Notes: generated by a model from the letters alone, not told the origin. A stretch of DNA of 64,000 nucleotides from Corythucha ciliata (GCA_038030265.1 CM075943.1:30566001-30630000), one strand, 5' to 3'; positions 33,906 to 46,538 are shown, numbered from the stretch's first letter. Numbers and translations are program-made.

Positions 33906-36381
33906 GGAGAAGTGTTAACGTTTCATTATGCTGGGTTTAGTTTGGGTAGAGAACCTTCAAAACACAGGTACGGTTACACGGATTTCAGCGCCATATTTTG
34001 TCCCTCAGTTGTTAGGGTAAACACAATACCATGAATGTAAAAATTGTCATCGTAACAACATAGAGATAGAGATAAAATCATAGAGGTAGAAAACATGGAT
34101 GGAACCTTGATGGGGAAGGGCTGTTGGAGGGGGGTGCATACGGACCACAAGTATGAAGAGCGGGAGTGTCCCTTATTTTTATAACCTGCACTACGTAAAC
34201 TTCTCTAAAAAACAAACTTGTAATCTTTTATTTTGGAATCATTTCCGTTTGTTTAATTAATTCCTTAAAATCTGTGATATTCGTGCGTATTCATCTTGAG
34301 GACTTTTTTAAACTTAAAATTTTGAATCCAAACGGGTCGTCCCACCATGCACAATGAAATTGTTGAGTTCAGTGAATCACTTCGTTTTTCACGCGTCATG
34401 AAGAATATGAACTTTAGTTGACGAAACGGTGCAATGCTTCCAAGGGTTTTTGCCTTTCTCCCCTCTTGCACCTATTCGTGGAGTTCCGAGATCTAGTGTA
34501 GCTTTCCATAAACTTATAATGATTATAAAACTATCAAGAACTTCGCCGGTCGCTTCCCGTTGGAACGGTACTCGGCTGCATACGTTGACGTCCGAACAGC
34601 AACATCCGCTCGTGTTCTGGAGCCGAGTTTCGTCAGTTCAAAGCTCAGTGGGACGAAAGATGAACGATCGAACTCGCCTGCGCCTGCTTCGGCCGAATGA
34701 ACGGAAAAATTCCATTCTATTTGAACCTGAAAAAGCTTTACACTAAGCTTTCGCAAAGGACGAGGTTCCTTTAAATTTCTCAATATTAATATGGGATCAT
34801 TCGTCCCTCTTCTGAACTGTTAGGGCGTGCACGGCCGACGCTCCGGTGAACGAACGCGGTTTCAGTGGAGCACGGGGGCTAGTATCGCCCGAGTCAGCCG
34901 TTCTTTCATGAATCGCAGCGTTTGCGAGATACAAAGAGCCGCTACCACATGAGCGTATGGGCTGCGAACAAGAATGCACCGTTTGTATTTCCGAAAAGCG
35001 AGTAGGTTTTCCGATTGCCGCTCCAAGGAAATGCATAGAAGGGAATAGAGGGAGATTTAGGACACGAGACGAGTGACCCGCTCTACGGCATAGCCTCCGC
35101 TATATGCCATTCGTTTTTTAAAGTCACTATTCGACTGTACGCAACACATAATTCGAAGTGGACTTCGTCACCGAGCGTTTTATTACCGAAGAAGATCCCT
35201 GAAATTTAGAACACGGGCTCTGAAGTTACAATATGTCTCATATTTTCTCTGTTCCTTGAGTCGTCCAAGTACATTTTCAAGAAAACTAAAACGCAAATTT
35301 TGATGTAATAATAATCGCTTTGTTTTGTTGAAACAAGGCTAGCTGATATGAATCAGGTTTTATCGTTTTATCGTTAGATAAAACTAAAAAAAAGTTCACT
35401 CACTGACCAGAAAGGGAGGTTTTCATTTTTGAATTTATTTATATTAATGGACAGTCATATTATAACCTATTCATATGCCGTCATATTGGAGCAAGGCTCC
35501 CTCCATGTTATATTATCTCTATGGATAAAATGAATGGAGAAAGCTTGGGCTTGAAATTTTTGACCGTAGTTATGGTGGGAGGTGCACCTTGTGAACCACA
35601 AAGTAACCTCAAGTCAAGTTGTTTTTTATTTACACATGTCCACTTTGAATTTTTAGTTTTGTTCTTTTTTCCTCTAGTATGTCTAGAAATTGTCACTGTG
35701 AGTTTTTAGATTGTTTCACAGGGCATTAATAAAGTGAATAACCCACAACTATACTCCGGAGAATCTTTAATTAAACGGTCGACCATGCGCGAGTTGTTGG
35801 ACTTCTTTTCCGGATATTTCAACGTGCGCAAGTAGCTCCAATCCTCTTCCGGCAATCACGGCAGAAGCCACCGGGAAATCCGTCACTCATGTTTTTCATG
35901 GAATACGTCATGTTCCTGAGTTCAAGATAACTTGTTTTTTACTGATGTGTTGTGTATTTTTGGGTATGTTTCATAGCAAAGAGAAAAACAGGGCCTAAAA
36001 AATCACGAACGTTTATTTCACATAATAATAGCTCGCAAGCAAGAAACAAACTAATTCAGAAAATTTATATGTACCAGCACTGCGAATGAGAAGACCCGTG
36101 GTTCGAGCACAGCGAGAACTGCATGAGTGTGGCGCCTTTTGTTCAAATTCTTCTTTCGCAGTCCTCAAGAGACGGAGCGGCTCTTTCTGAACTCGTGACT
36201 GTCTCGCCCATGTAATATTTTTCTTAGTGTGTTGATGGAACGCGATCAGGGCCACTTATTTTAGAAAATGAAACACCAAAATACACTTGAAAACACGGCT
36301 ACGTGCCACGAACGATGACATTTACAATGAAATATGTATGAACATCAAGTCGTCCACGCTTTGAGAACGAGAGTGTTGACG
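33906..36381. other. gene-free stretch bounded by a dispersed inverted repeat
   Basis: The segment 33958-34014 (gcgccatattttgtccctca) is the reverse complement of 36921-36975, and the two may be the worn ends of an old 3-kb element. No transposase is visible between them. At 35577-35605 tggtgggaggtgcacc is the reverse complement of a piece at 36633-36660. Confidence 0.4.
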
Positions 36382-36862
36382 AGTTTGATTTAGTTTTTAC
36401 CGAACAAATTCCCCGAAATACCCCTTGTTCATTCTAACTCGGGCTCTTTCTTTGTAATTTTGCATTAATCTCAGGGGGGAGGTGAGCATTTCTGTTGATA
36501 ACCTGACGATGAAGAGGAAAATTCAAGGTTCTGAAGGTGTACTTTGGCGGTCATATTTGTGACAACCATAGGGGTAAATAACTGGTGAAAGCCTGAATAA
36601 ATAATAAATAAATAAACCACAAAAATACTTTGTGGTTCACAAGGTGCACCTCCCACCATAAGGGGATGGGTAGAAGGTTTGTCACAAATATGGCCGCCAA
36701 AGTACACCTTCAGAACCTTGAATTTACCTCTACATGGTCAGGTTATCAACAAAAATGGTCACCTCCCCCCCTGAGATTAATGCAAAATTACAAAAAAAGA
36801 GCCCGAGTTAGAATGAACAAGGGGTATTTCGGGGAATTTGTTCGGTAAAAACTAAATCAAAA
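36382..36862. mobile_element. 480-bp foldback element
   Basis: tttgatttagtttttaccg at the left is mirrored at the right end. The mirror continues through gaacaaattccccgaaa, attttgcattaatctcag and caaggttctgaaggtgtac to a short centre near 36600-36650. Confidence 0.85.
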
Positions 36863-37043
36863 TCAAATTAATAAAAATACCCCACTTATCAATGAGACCA
36901 GGTGATAATTATAACCGTTTGAGGGACAAAATATGGCGCCGATTTGCGTGTTTCCGTACTCGTGTTTTGTAGTGCCTTAGTACGGGGAGTAGAATAACGT
37001 TGTCTTGTTCAGGATAGGACAACGTACTATCGTAATATCGTAC

Positions 37044-38827
37044 CAAAGTCATATGGAAATCAAGTCCTCAGACTCGAGGAAAAAAATGTTTTAGTGCATT
37101 TCATTCTGAAAAATGCACTATTGGTCTCGTCGTGATGGTGGCAAACATGGGTCATGTAATGTTTTTTTCACGTTTCAGAACCTCTAGAACACGAATTCAG
37201 TGGTCTCCAGGACATATATATATATATATATATTATATATTTATAATTATATATCTTTATGGCCGTTTCCTTGTTAGCACGATAACTCTCGAAGAAATTA
37301 ATTTAGCGGAACGCGCTTTGGCACAAAAATCAATTGTCATAAGACACCGGTCGGTATTGCATTTGGGCAAAATCGGTCAAGGTGGAGGGGGGGAAATTAG
37401 GGGTTGAAATGGTCAAAAAATCACTATAAATCACCAGTTGATTCTAGAAGCATCATATTCGATACGTATACTCCATGATAGAGTAGCCTTTGATTCCCAT
37501 TTTAATTTTTTGAAAAAGTCGAAGGGGAGGAGGGGTTGCCCCCGGAGTGGAAGTAAGTGTGTGGTCTTGTTAGCACGATATCTCTCAAAGAAATCAGTTT
37601 TGCGGAACGCGCTTTCACACAAAAATCAGAGGCCATAAGACCCCGGTCGGTATTGCATTTGGGCCAAATCGGTTGAGCAGGTGGGGGGGAAATTAGGGGT
37701 TGAAATGGTCAAAAAATCACTATAAATCACCAGTTGATTCTAGAAGCATCATATTCGGTACGTACACTCCATGATAGAGTAGCCTTTGATTCCCATTTTA
37801 ATGTTTTGAAAAAGTCGAAGGGGAGGGGGTGTTGCCCCCGGAGTGGAAGTAAGCATGTGGTCTTGTTAGCACGATAACTCTCGAAGAAATCAATTTAGCG
37901 GAACGCGCTTTGGCACAAAAATCAGTAGTCATAAGACCCAGGTCGGTATTGCATTTGGGCGAAATCTGTCAAGGTGGAGGGGGGAAAATAGGGGTTAAAT
38001 TGTCAATAAATCACTGTAATTCACCAGTTGATTCTAGAAGCATTAGATTCTCTATACTCCATGTTAGAGTAGCCTTTGATTCCCATTTTAATTGTTCGAA
38101 AAAGTCAAGGTGGTGGGGGTGGTCCTTCCGGTGTGGAAGTGCAAAAATAGCGTTGAACTTCACTAGTTCATCTTAGCGCTCTAAAATTCGACTCAATAAT
38201 TTAATGTAACGAAAGCCCTGGGTCCCATTGAGATTTATCGAATACTTTGACGGGGGAGGGTGAAATGGGGGATGAAATTTCAAAAAGAAAAAGCTTAAAT
38301 TCACACGTTTAGGTATCATAAAATACGGCACAAAAATTTAATATTACAAAGCCCTTGGAAAACTACCGAAACTTTTCGACATTTTGAAGAGAGGGTGGTG
38401 AAAATAGAGGAAGAAGTTCGGCTTAATGAAACAAATAATGGTATCAAAATTATTACTTCTGGGACGGCTTAGGGTATCCGTATACATAATGAAATGCACT
38501 CTTTCCGACCGCCAGCTGCCGGAGCGAAATTTTTTTATTTTGGGTTGGGATTTTTGCTCCCGTTAAGAATAAAAAAGGAGAAAACCCGCCAAACACAAAA
38601 ATTATTATATTTATTTTTGGTTTGAAGTTGTAGCGTGATATCTATCTTGATACCATGTTTCTTTCAACACTCAACTTTTGTATAATTTTTGAATTTAGCG
38701 GGTAATCTACTTTCATAGTAGAGCAGCGCAACGTATCGGGAGCAAAAATCCCAACCCACGAACCGCTTCATTTGTTTAACATACAAATAATACAAAGTTT
38801 AATGACTTGGTTTTCCATATGACTTTG
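37044..38827. mobile_element. MITE with 8-bp target duplication, filled by copy D
   Basis: Ends caaagtcatatggaaatc and its complement at 38827; TATCGTAC is duplicated (37036-37043, 38828-38835). The empty form is at 46194-46538. The 8-bp duplication suggests a hAT-like source. The MITE's own sequence here is 37044-37092 and 38531-38827. Confidence 0.9.
37093..38530 (+). mobile_element. module-repeat element, copy D (complete, three modules)
   Basis: This is the fullest copy, 1438 bp. It has the 5' hairpin, leader, TA run and three tandem modules starting near 37274, 37569 and 37865 (about 296 bp each, each with ctcgaagaaat or a variant, and gcggaacgcgc). A segment unique to long copies follows (38140-38400), then the 3' tail. 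Comparison with the empty MITE at 46194-46538 shows it entered inside a T run, so its borders are exact to within the Ts. Confidence 0.9.
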
Positions 38828-38835
38828 TATCGTAC

Positions 38836-40660
38836 GTAGGATATGAGGGGAAAGGTAACCTCTCGGCCTTCTAGATTTCAGGGGTTTTCAGTTTCAGCAG
38901 GTTCTCAGTCGGTGTATTGTTTATTGTTGTCGTGTCGGTATTTTTTACTTTCCTTCGAGGAGCGCTTTGTGATTTGTGCGAGGTGATTCAGTCTTTTAAT
39001 GTGCGCAGTTTCAAATTTCACATTTAAATAAAGGAGAACAAGTGTGTTAATTCAGAAATGAAGGTACGCAGTTTCATGTTAAGGTTAGCATGAAAAATGT
39101 CAAAATCTGCTGGCTCTTGGTCTTTTCTCGAGAGGATTCAGATCAAGAATCTCGGTCCATTGACTCCCTCTCTGAACTAGACGCCGACATCTAGTAAGGG
39201 AAAAGGCAAACCATCCGGATTCCGGAACGCGAAATGTAGACACCTATTCAAAATTTGAGTGGCTCGACATGCCCACGTGGTGTCGGGTTTGAGTTTTTCT
39301 CAGGGCAATAGGTACCTATTTTGTATGTACGTTGTCCAACAACGAAATTATCCAAAACCCGAACTTTTCCCTCAAGGCATTCTGGCTTTTTTTATCCTAT
39401 TCGATGTCGAAACGCGTGATTTCATGACTCGCAACTGTCATGAAAATACGATTTGTCTAGGCATGAAAATGTTTGCCAAAATTTGTCACCAAGATGCGCT
39501 TCGGATAGCTATCGCATTTTGGTTCCTATTCCTGCAGGGGTTTTTTTTGTTGACAGTTGACACGCAACGCACCTCTCCTTACTCCTCCACACCGACCGAC
39601 GTCGTTTACACTACTAAGGCGTTGTCGTTTGTCTAGATGCACTTTTATTTTGTATTTTGTCAAGTACAAATGGCAAACGTTTTCTTTTTATTCCACCTTC
39701 CAGTTTTAAGCTCACCTACTACATAATTTTAATTTTTTCCTTCTTGCGTAGGATAAAAAATCATGTGTACGCCTCGGCAGAAAGGCGTATTCTGGGCCTC
39801 GAAAAATGGTCAGTCTCGGCTGGCCACTTTTTTTCTCGGCCCGAAAAAGTACGCCTTTCATGCCTAGGTTTACAATATACTTTACCTATACAACGAAAAT
39901 ATAAAATTTTTTTAATCAATATAAAAAAAAATCCCCTATCTCGCCGAGATTTTTAATGCCCCACCCCGTTAAGAGGCCACGAGCCGCCACTGAGTCCTGG
40001 GGCTGGCTCGCCTTACTTCACAGACTTTCACATCTCTACAATAATTATTAAAACTTCCATGGTATTGCTCAATAGGGAACTTGCATGGATCTCAGATTGG
40101 GTAGAAGAGCATACCGGTGATTTGACTCGTGAACTGAAGGATAACAACGGAAGTTGCAACCCGATTGGTGCGTTTTAAGATTTTTAAAAAAGGTTCAAAG
40201 TTCTTCAGAAGGGGATGGACGGTGCGAGGGGAAATGACGTAAATGCTTACTTGCGAAGCATTTGAGGGAACTCTAAAATTGTTTGTTTACAAATAGCATG
40301 AAAAATCTCCCCCTCCCCTGTAGACGCGTCTAACCCCCCCCCCCATCAATCCCCGCATCATCAATTTCAATAAGTAAGTTTTGACGTTGAACCCTCACTC
40401 AAAATTTTTAAAAATTCACTAAAAAAAGCATCCTTCACTGATTTCAAAGTTTAATGTGAGAAATAGACTTGTGGAAGGGCCCTCTTTACGCAACACCAAC
40501 TTTTGAAAAATGTGCAAGTTCCCCATTTGAAGAGCAATGTCACGGGTCTGGCTTGTTTCATGAACAAATATTCCCACGGGTTGTCTATTAAAAACCAATT
40601 TCGGTGGGTTGACTCGCCCAAAATAACAATTCCATAGGTTTCGCCCACACAAGAGCCAAT
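38836..40660. other. gene-free stretch
   Basis: Open frames at 39259-39636 and 39657-39956 are not like any protein I know; no splice context. C run at 40336-40344. Confidence 0.4.
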
Positions 40661-40801
40661 CGCACATTGGAAAGAATACTGTTACAACTCGAAAAAGTTA
40701 TTCTGGCCAATCCAGTTGGGATTAATGTAATTGAATTTAATCCAAACTGGATAGGACAGAACAAATTTTTTGAGTTGTAACAGTATTCTTTCCAATGTGC
40801 G
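40661..40801. mobile_element. MITE, CGCACATTGGAAAG ends
   Basis: Inverted ends cgcacattggaaagaatact and its complement at 40801; the mirror extends over gttacaactc and aaaaagtt/aattttt. 141 bp. Confidence 0.8.
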
Positions 40802-40861
40802 AAATTGTCTGCCTAGATTGAAAGTAACAGCTGAGTAAAAGAGTAACTGCCTAGCTCTGGG

Positions 40862-40995
40862 GCGCTGTCATAGAAAAGTGAATTACACATGTGAAACGAG
40901 ATGTAATGGACATGTACAGCTTAAAACGTACGCTTTCAGGATGTGAAATTCGCTCTCATCTCTTCTCACACACGTTTCACTTTTCTATGACAGCC
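40862..40995. mobile_element. MITE, GCGCTGTCATAGAAAAGTG ends
   Basis: gctgtcatagaaaagtgaa is mirrored by ttcacttttctatgacagc; inner acacatgtgaaacgagatg is mirrored too. About 134 bp. Confidence 0.8.
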
Positions 40996-42354
40996 CCCTC
41001 CCACCTTGTATATTCAAGTGAATACCCCGTTAGCGGGCCCCGCAATAGTGCATGCCTATATTACAGGCCCCGCGAGGAATATAAACGGTCGTGACCGTAC
41101 ATGCTAGAAGAATTGTTTAGTTAGCGCCGCGAGGGCTGGGAGAATGTGAACAAACAAAAGCTGTTAAGAAAATAAGGATATTAAATTTTTCTTTAGAATC
41201 ACTGGAGTAAAACACAAAAAATGAAGTAATCTGGAATTCTATACAGAATATAGCACGAGTGATTTGAAGACGTTTAGCGAGTAAAAGCTCCTTCCATTGC
41301 ATCCAAGAAATTATAATAGTTAGTCTGTGCTATTTTGACTGACTTTCATTTCACTTCTAAATAATAATCAAAGCATGGCAAAGCGCTCTCTGAATATTGT
41401 GTAAATGATCTCACAATGAAATCCCTGGAAACAATGAGGGATTCCAGAAAACAACTAGGCGTTTTAAGGGTGGAATGAATTTTAAATCAAAACCTGAATA
41501 ATGTATGATGCTGATAAAGTGAGTTAGCAATGATGATTGGAAGACGGATGGGGGCATTTAATGGGTTGCCACGACAACCCGCGTTTACAGATAATAGGAA
41601 CATGATTTGATAATCCTTCGGCTGCTGGATGTAACCACCAAATTCTCTTCCATTCTCTCAATTATTCTGGGAATTGAGGCGGGTTAGATTACTTGGGCGG
41701 AAACTGATGTGATGCTATTGGAAATCTCATTTCTGGCTAACCCTGGAAGCCGGTGGCATTAATTAAAACTTTACTTTGTCGATTGAAAAAAAACAAAAAA
41801 ATATCTTACTGTAAAAAATAAAAAGCTGCGTTTGTATTCTATGACCTTTTAAAAAGAGGGCTGTGATTTTCCGTTAAGAACAGATCATCGCGGAAATCCA
41901 TGAAACGTAAAATAAAATGAACGCGTTGCAAGGGAGGTGCTACTCATGGCTTTTAGTGAGTGACAGCAACATTTGTAGAGGCATTCAGAGAAAATTCGTA
42001 AGTGACAAAGAAAGTAGGTATAAGTGTAGCCGGTAAAGAACACCTCAAGTCAGATACTGACTGCTCTTCTCTTCGGCCGCTGTGAACTTGGCTCTCCCCA
42101 GAGATCTTACTAAACTCCCACTGGTGTAGGGTGACCAGATGTGTATAGAAGTAGTTTCTGAGGACACCTGGCACGAAAAAGTAGAATGATTGCGACGCGA
42201 AGTAGGACTCAACAGTTGGGACGCATACAAAAATCATTTTACTGTTAAAATTGAAGTTTACTCGGTTTGAACCTTAGAGTAAAAATGAAATAGAAACAGC
42301 AAACTGTTTGAAAAAAGGATAGGTAGACACATGACAATTTTTCTTATCAGTAAT
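40996..42354. other. gene-free stretch
   Basis: No gene, RNA or inverted repeat recognised. Confidence 0.4.
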
Positions 42355-42827
42355 GACGTTTTCCTTTAATACAATGCACTAGTGTGGTGTAAGTTTTTCC
42401 ACCAGTTTTCTCTAAATTGAAACATATGTTTATGGAGAGGACGCGGCCAGCGAGCACAGATAAATAATCGGGAACGGAAACGAGATAAAAGTTGGGTTAT
42501 ATTACCTATCCTGGTTACCCCAAATTTATTACAGTATTGAGTGATTTATTTACATTTACTTAATTTTAACGTTCCAAAAGTTGTTTTATATTTTAAGATC
42601 TGAAATTTAGGTCTATTGTAAGCAATTGATCCACAGACGGCGATAGTTTCTTCCGGGTTTCAGTCACTGAGGCAGAACCGAATGTGTATTTCCCACATCG
42701 CTCGGCCAAGAAGTCTTGTTCCTATGTTACTTGGAAAATGAATTTTGACTAGAGAATCATCAAAACGTGGTCTTTTTATTATATAATACACAAATGGCGT
42801 TTATTCGACCGATCCAAAAAGAACGAA

Positions 42828-42916
42828 ATGCCGATGAACTACGCGTTTGTTGGGTGCTACTCGAGGGCTGGAAAGGACCGTGTATCCTTCTTCAGATTCA
42901 TTTCCAAGCATCAGGG
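42828..42916 (+). pseudogene. THAP zinc-finger exon remnant
   Basis: The frame reads MPMNYAFVGCYSRAGKDRVS then FFRFISKHQ and stops at a donor (CAG/GTGAGG, 42916/42917). This resembles the first exon of THAP domains (C-x2-4-C ... RVSFFRFP). The first zinc-binding Cys is replaced, so the finger is broken. THAP domains provide DNA binding in P-like and ISL2EU transposases. Confidence 0.6.
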
Positions 42917-43244
42917 TGAGGTAATCTTCTTCAGCACTATAAAAGGAGCACGTGGACATTCTACGTTAAGCATTTCCCAACGCTCTTTTCACACAAACAC
43001 GGTTTCACGAGGCCCCCGCGTGTAATCCGCGTGAATGCCGCTTTCTCATCGAACCAAGTGATATGTACCGCGCGTGTGTAAAGGTGTACGTGGTCAATAC
43101 GCGGCAGCCAAAACCGCGCCGCGAGAAACCTCGTATATGTGAAACGAGCCTAATGCGCTAGTTAAAAGTTAAGCAACTTCAAAATTGACATGATAGCAAC
43201 GTGAAAGGGTTTGAAATGAAACGATTGCTCTGGTCCGACTACTG

Positions 43245-43595
43245 TCACCCATTCGCATTTACGTTCCCGTACCGACAATAAATTGTGAACTGACCTTTTT
43301 TCTTGAATAACAACGGAAAACTCACTCTTGTCATCACAAAGCCCTTGTCTCCGGCATTCCAAACTTCCGAAGTACTAACTAAGCCACTTCTGTCGACGTG
43401 TTGCGGTTCAAGTGATTTCAAATCGCGAAATTCCTCTTGTGTGAATGCACTCACCACGTCAACGAGGTAATTTACATTACCCAAGCTCGACATCGCCGGG
43501 AATTGACGGGCGTCTGTAGAATTTCCACTAATGAACCTTTGTACTAGAAAGGACACTACGATTGAAATAAGTTGCCCGATTTTTATTGATGACAA
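43245..43595 (-). pseudogene. SWIM/YqaJ-partner gene remnant (minus copy)
   Basis: The central part reads NVNYLVDVVSAFTQEEFRDL, then KSLEPQH and a segment WNAGDKGFVMTRV. This is the pattern of the second ISL2EU protein just before its SWIM zinc finger (YL...SAYT.EEFKAYKSLEAY...VSG). The frame then leaves homology, and the SWIM CxC...CxH motif is absent. The same segment, diverged, lies on the other strand at 44662-44829. Confidence 0.6.
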
Positions 43596-44040
43596 GATGT
43601 CAAATGTTGAGCGATAGGATACTCACGAGCAAGGACCGGCACCGATTTATTTTCATTTTTTTTAGATAGCGGCGATCCTTCCTTCGATAATCCCCCAGCG
43701 TAGTCACTTAAGTTATATTTTACGTAATTTTGATGCCTACAAAGCCATCAAGAATGAGGTATTGAAAAAAAACCGATTTGCAGCAAGCTTCCAATGTAGA
43801 ACTTACATGAACGGGGCAACCAGGAATAGATAACAATGCAATGCCAATTCGATCGTATAACCTGCCGAGTCCTTTCCCAATCGTGAGCGGACACGAATGC
43901 CTTAACCTTCACTGATAAGAGTGAAAATTCTAATTTGGTGGGCAGCTTGCTGTGTCTTCGTATAGAGAATTTTAAGAAAAAGTCATTTTTCTTATTATAA
44001 AGCTCCCTCCTGTGACTTTATATAATTATTTTGAATTGAA

Positions 44041-44829
44041 ATGGACCCCAAAAAGCTAAGCTCATACGCTGAAAGCCTTGTCGATGCTCTCCGAGAGCGT
44101 TACCATGCCAAAATTACTGCACTTGGTGTCGACCCACTTGTAAGATTGTAAGCTCCTCATTTATTGAATTATTGTTTATGGAATTTGTTTTTTCCCTATT
44201 CGTTCGTATTCAGGGGCCTTGGATCTGTCTTCCACTGGAAGCGTTTTCGAGTGACGCTACAACGAACGTTCATCCCAAAGGCTCAAATTGGATGTGACAT
44301 TGTCCACTGCAGGCTTAGCTGCGGTCAATTCAATTTAAGGTTTTGAGATGTACGCTCGTTGTAGCGCCGCTCGAAAACGCTTCCAGTGGGCGACCGGCCT
44401 TATTCAAACACCTTATAATGGAAGGTTAAGGCTTAAAATTAAGGCAGAGTTATTTGATAGATATTGGGGTCTGTTCTTGAAAGGCCTCTACGCTTAAGAT
44501 GGCTAATTCGATAAAGGAAACTTTCAGATTATTTCCCCGGAATAGGGCTTAATGTTCCTTTACAAGTTTGATCGGAGATCGTGGGGTAATCGCAATTTTC
44601 AAATTTTTGTTCAAAGAATTGATGATTACTCCTCGGATGCACGTCACTTTCCTCCTTTAACATGGACTTCGTCTATTATTTGGTCTTCGGTGTGAGTGCT
44701 TATACGATGGAGCAATTCAAGAGCTACAAAACCTTGGAGTCCTACACCACTTTCAAATCGGGGTTCCTAAAATCCATCGGACACGTCATAATGAACAATC
44801 TCATTGTTGTCACCGGTAAAGTAAATAAG
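44041..44829 (+). pseudogene. SWIM/YqaJ-partner gene remnant (plus copy, two exons)
   Basis: Exon 1 (44041-44151) starts MDPKKLSSYAESLVDALRER, continues to GVDPL and meets a donor GTAAGA. Exon 2 (about 44650-44829) has MDFVYYLVFGVSAYTMEQFK, SYKTLESYTTFKSGF and ends at VVTGKVN, the point just before the SWIM motif in relatives. Beyond this the sequence turns directly into the oppositely oriented DDE fragment, so the middle of the element is deleted. An inverted-repeat element (44211-44402) lies in the intron. Confidence 0.6.
44211..44402. mobile_element. small foldback/MITE inside the intron
   Basis: ccactggaagcgttttcgag (44231) is mirrored at 44369-44388, flanked by caggggcctt and cgaccggcctt. 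About 190 bp. Confidence 0.65.
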
Positions 44830-44859
44830 CATGATGTGATTTCTGCAATTTGACACTTT

Positions 44860-45110
44860 TCGACGTCTATAGGGTTTAATTGGTTTACCCCCTTGGTGAA
44901 AGGAGGTACATAAACTTCAGCCATGTGACGGTTGACCTGATCATGTATGTGAAAACCACGATCGCCCAGCAGTAAGTCTCCCGGAATTAGTTGATCGAGG
45001 ATGCTGCAATTTTCAGCGATAATTTTTTCACTGGAATGGCCTTCGTATGCTTCGGACATAATCATAACGGATCCTTGAGTTACGATTCGTACAAGGAATT
45101 CAGCAGTCAT
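44860..45110 (-). pseudogene. ISL2EU-type DDE transposase fragment
   Basis: The minus-strand frame has GSVMIMSEAYEGHSSEKIIA, then LLLGDRGFHIHDQ and VYVPPFTKGVNQL, ending at KCQIAEI. These are the second catalytic block (DRGF) and following segment of DDE_Tnp_4 transposases. The third catalytic Asp/Glu, expected soon after QIAEI, is absent because the sequence diverges there. The N-terminal first Asp is also missing. Confidence 0.75.
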
Positions 45111-46185
45111 TGCATGCTTATTATTAGAAATATGTAAGAAGGAGGCTACCTTGTTGGAGGGATTTTGACAAAAAACTTCGAAGCAATCAGTAAATAAATA
45201 AAATCGTGAGATATTTTTAATAAGTAGTTACGCTGAGAGAGTTAGCCCGAGGCCACACAGAGCGATTTGCTAGGAATTCTCGAAAATAATGGAAATATCT
45301 ACGACTCTAAATGCCTAAATACCACTAGGGTGTAGCGTTACAGTTACACGATTTCTGAAAATTTGAGCACTCAGCGACACTTTTTTAAAGCGATTTATTA
45401 ACTCCGGCGAATGCCCACCGATCTCCAAATACGAGAAAAACCCAAAATTTACGCGAAATAATAGAAAAACAGCAATACCGGCTATGCATTTCCATTACGA
45501 TACCACAGTCAGTGGCCCACCAAGTTAGAATTTGGAGGTAATATAACCAAACTCTTATCTCGTGTCCGTTTCCGATAGAGGGAGCGTAAACAAAAAACAA
45601 AAAAAAATGGGCACACTTCCCTTTCTGTAGGAGGCCGAATAATGGGGTGATAAAACTATTGGAAACAATCATACAAGTCAAAGCATTGAAGTTTGGAAAC
45701 GAATTAAAATAAAAAACTGATGCTTTTGCTAAACGGTAAAACGGAATGAGGAAGTTTCATGGGTCAGAACTTATTCATAAATTTATTTTTGTAAGTTTTA
45801 TTTAGGCTCAAATTGAGCATAAATCGTGATCCGTTCGTAAAATAACGTAACAGTTAATAAATACGCGACTTTTGAAGTTTTAGGTCATTTCAAACACGCC
45901 AGCTAGCATGTCTGTGTCATATGCGCCTTCCGAAAAAAAAGAATTCGCCTGTAACGTAGCTGTCGGAGAGCGGTTTGTTGTGGTTCTTTGCTTTATTTTA
46001 TACTAGAGCTCCACAATAATAAAATAATGGAGGATAAACAGATGAGCTATTTAGAGGCATGAAAAGGACAGAGAATACAAGGGATATTACGTTGCGGAAA
46101 ATTTTCGTTTTGGCGGGATTTCAAATATGCCAACTTTTGTTAAGAAATAAAAAATATTTCTGAAGGGTTTTAAATTTTTATTTAT
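45111..46185. other. non-coding interior of the ISL2EU-type element
   Basis: No coding remnant recognised between the DDE fragment and the MITE. Confidence 0.4.
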
Positions 46186-46193
46186 TTATTTAC

Positions 46194-46538
46194 CAAAGTG
46201 ATATGGAAAACCAAGTCCTCAGACTCGAGGAAAAACATGTTTTTTATTTTGGGTTGGGATTTTTGCTCCCGTTAAGAATAAAAAAGGAGAAAACCCGCCA
46301 AATACAAAAATTGTTATATTTATTTTCGGTTTGAAGTTGTAGCGTGATATCTATCTTGATACCATATGTTTTTTTCAACACTCAACTTTTGTATAATTTT
46401 TGAATTTAGCGGGTAATCTACTTTCATAGTAGAGCAGCGCAAAGTATCGGGAGCAAGAATCCCAACCCACGAACCGCTTCATTTTTTTAACATACAAATA
46501 ATACAAAGTTTAATGACTTGGTTTTCCATATGACTTTG
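46194..46538. mobile_element. MITE with 8-bp target duplication (empty form)
   Basis: 345 bp; ends caaagtgatatggaaaacc and ggttttccatatgactttg; TTATTTAC on both sides (46186-46193, 46539-46546). The interior holds a second inverted pair, gggttgggatttttgctcccg / cgggagcaagaatcccaaccc. It lacks copy D and so serves as the pre-insertion state of 37044-38827. Confidence 0.92.

Noticed and set aside
39259..39636. 125-residue open frame
   Set aside because: No recognisable domain, splice context or codon pattern to support it.
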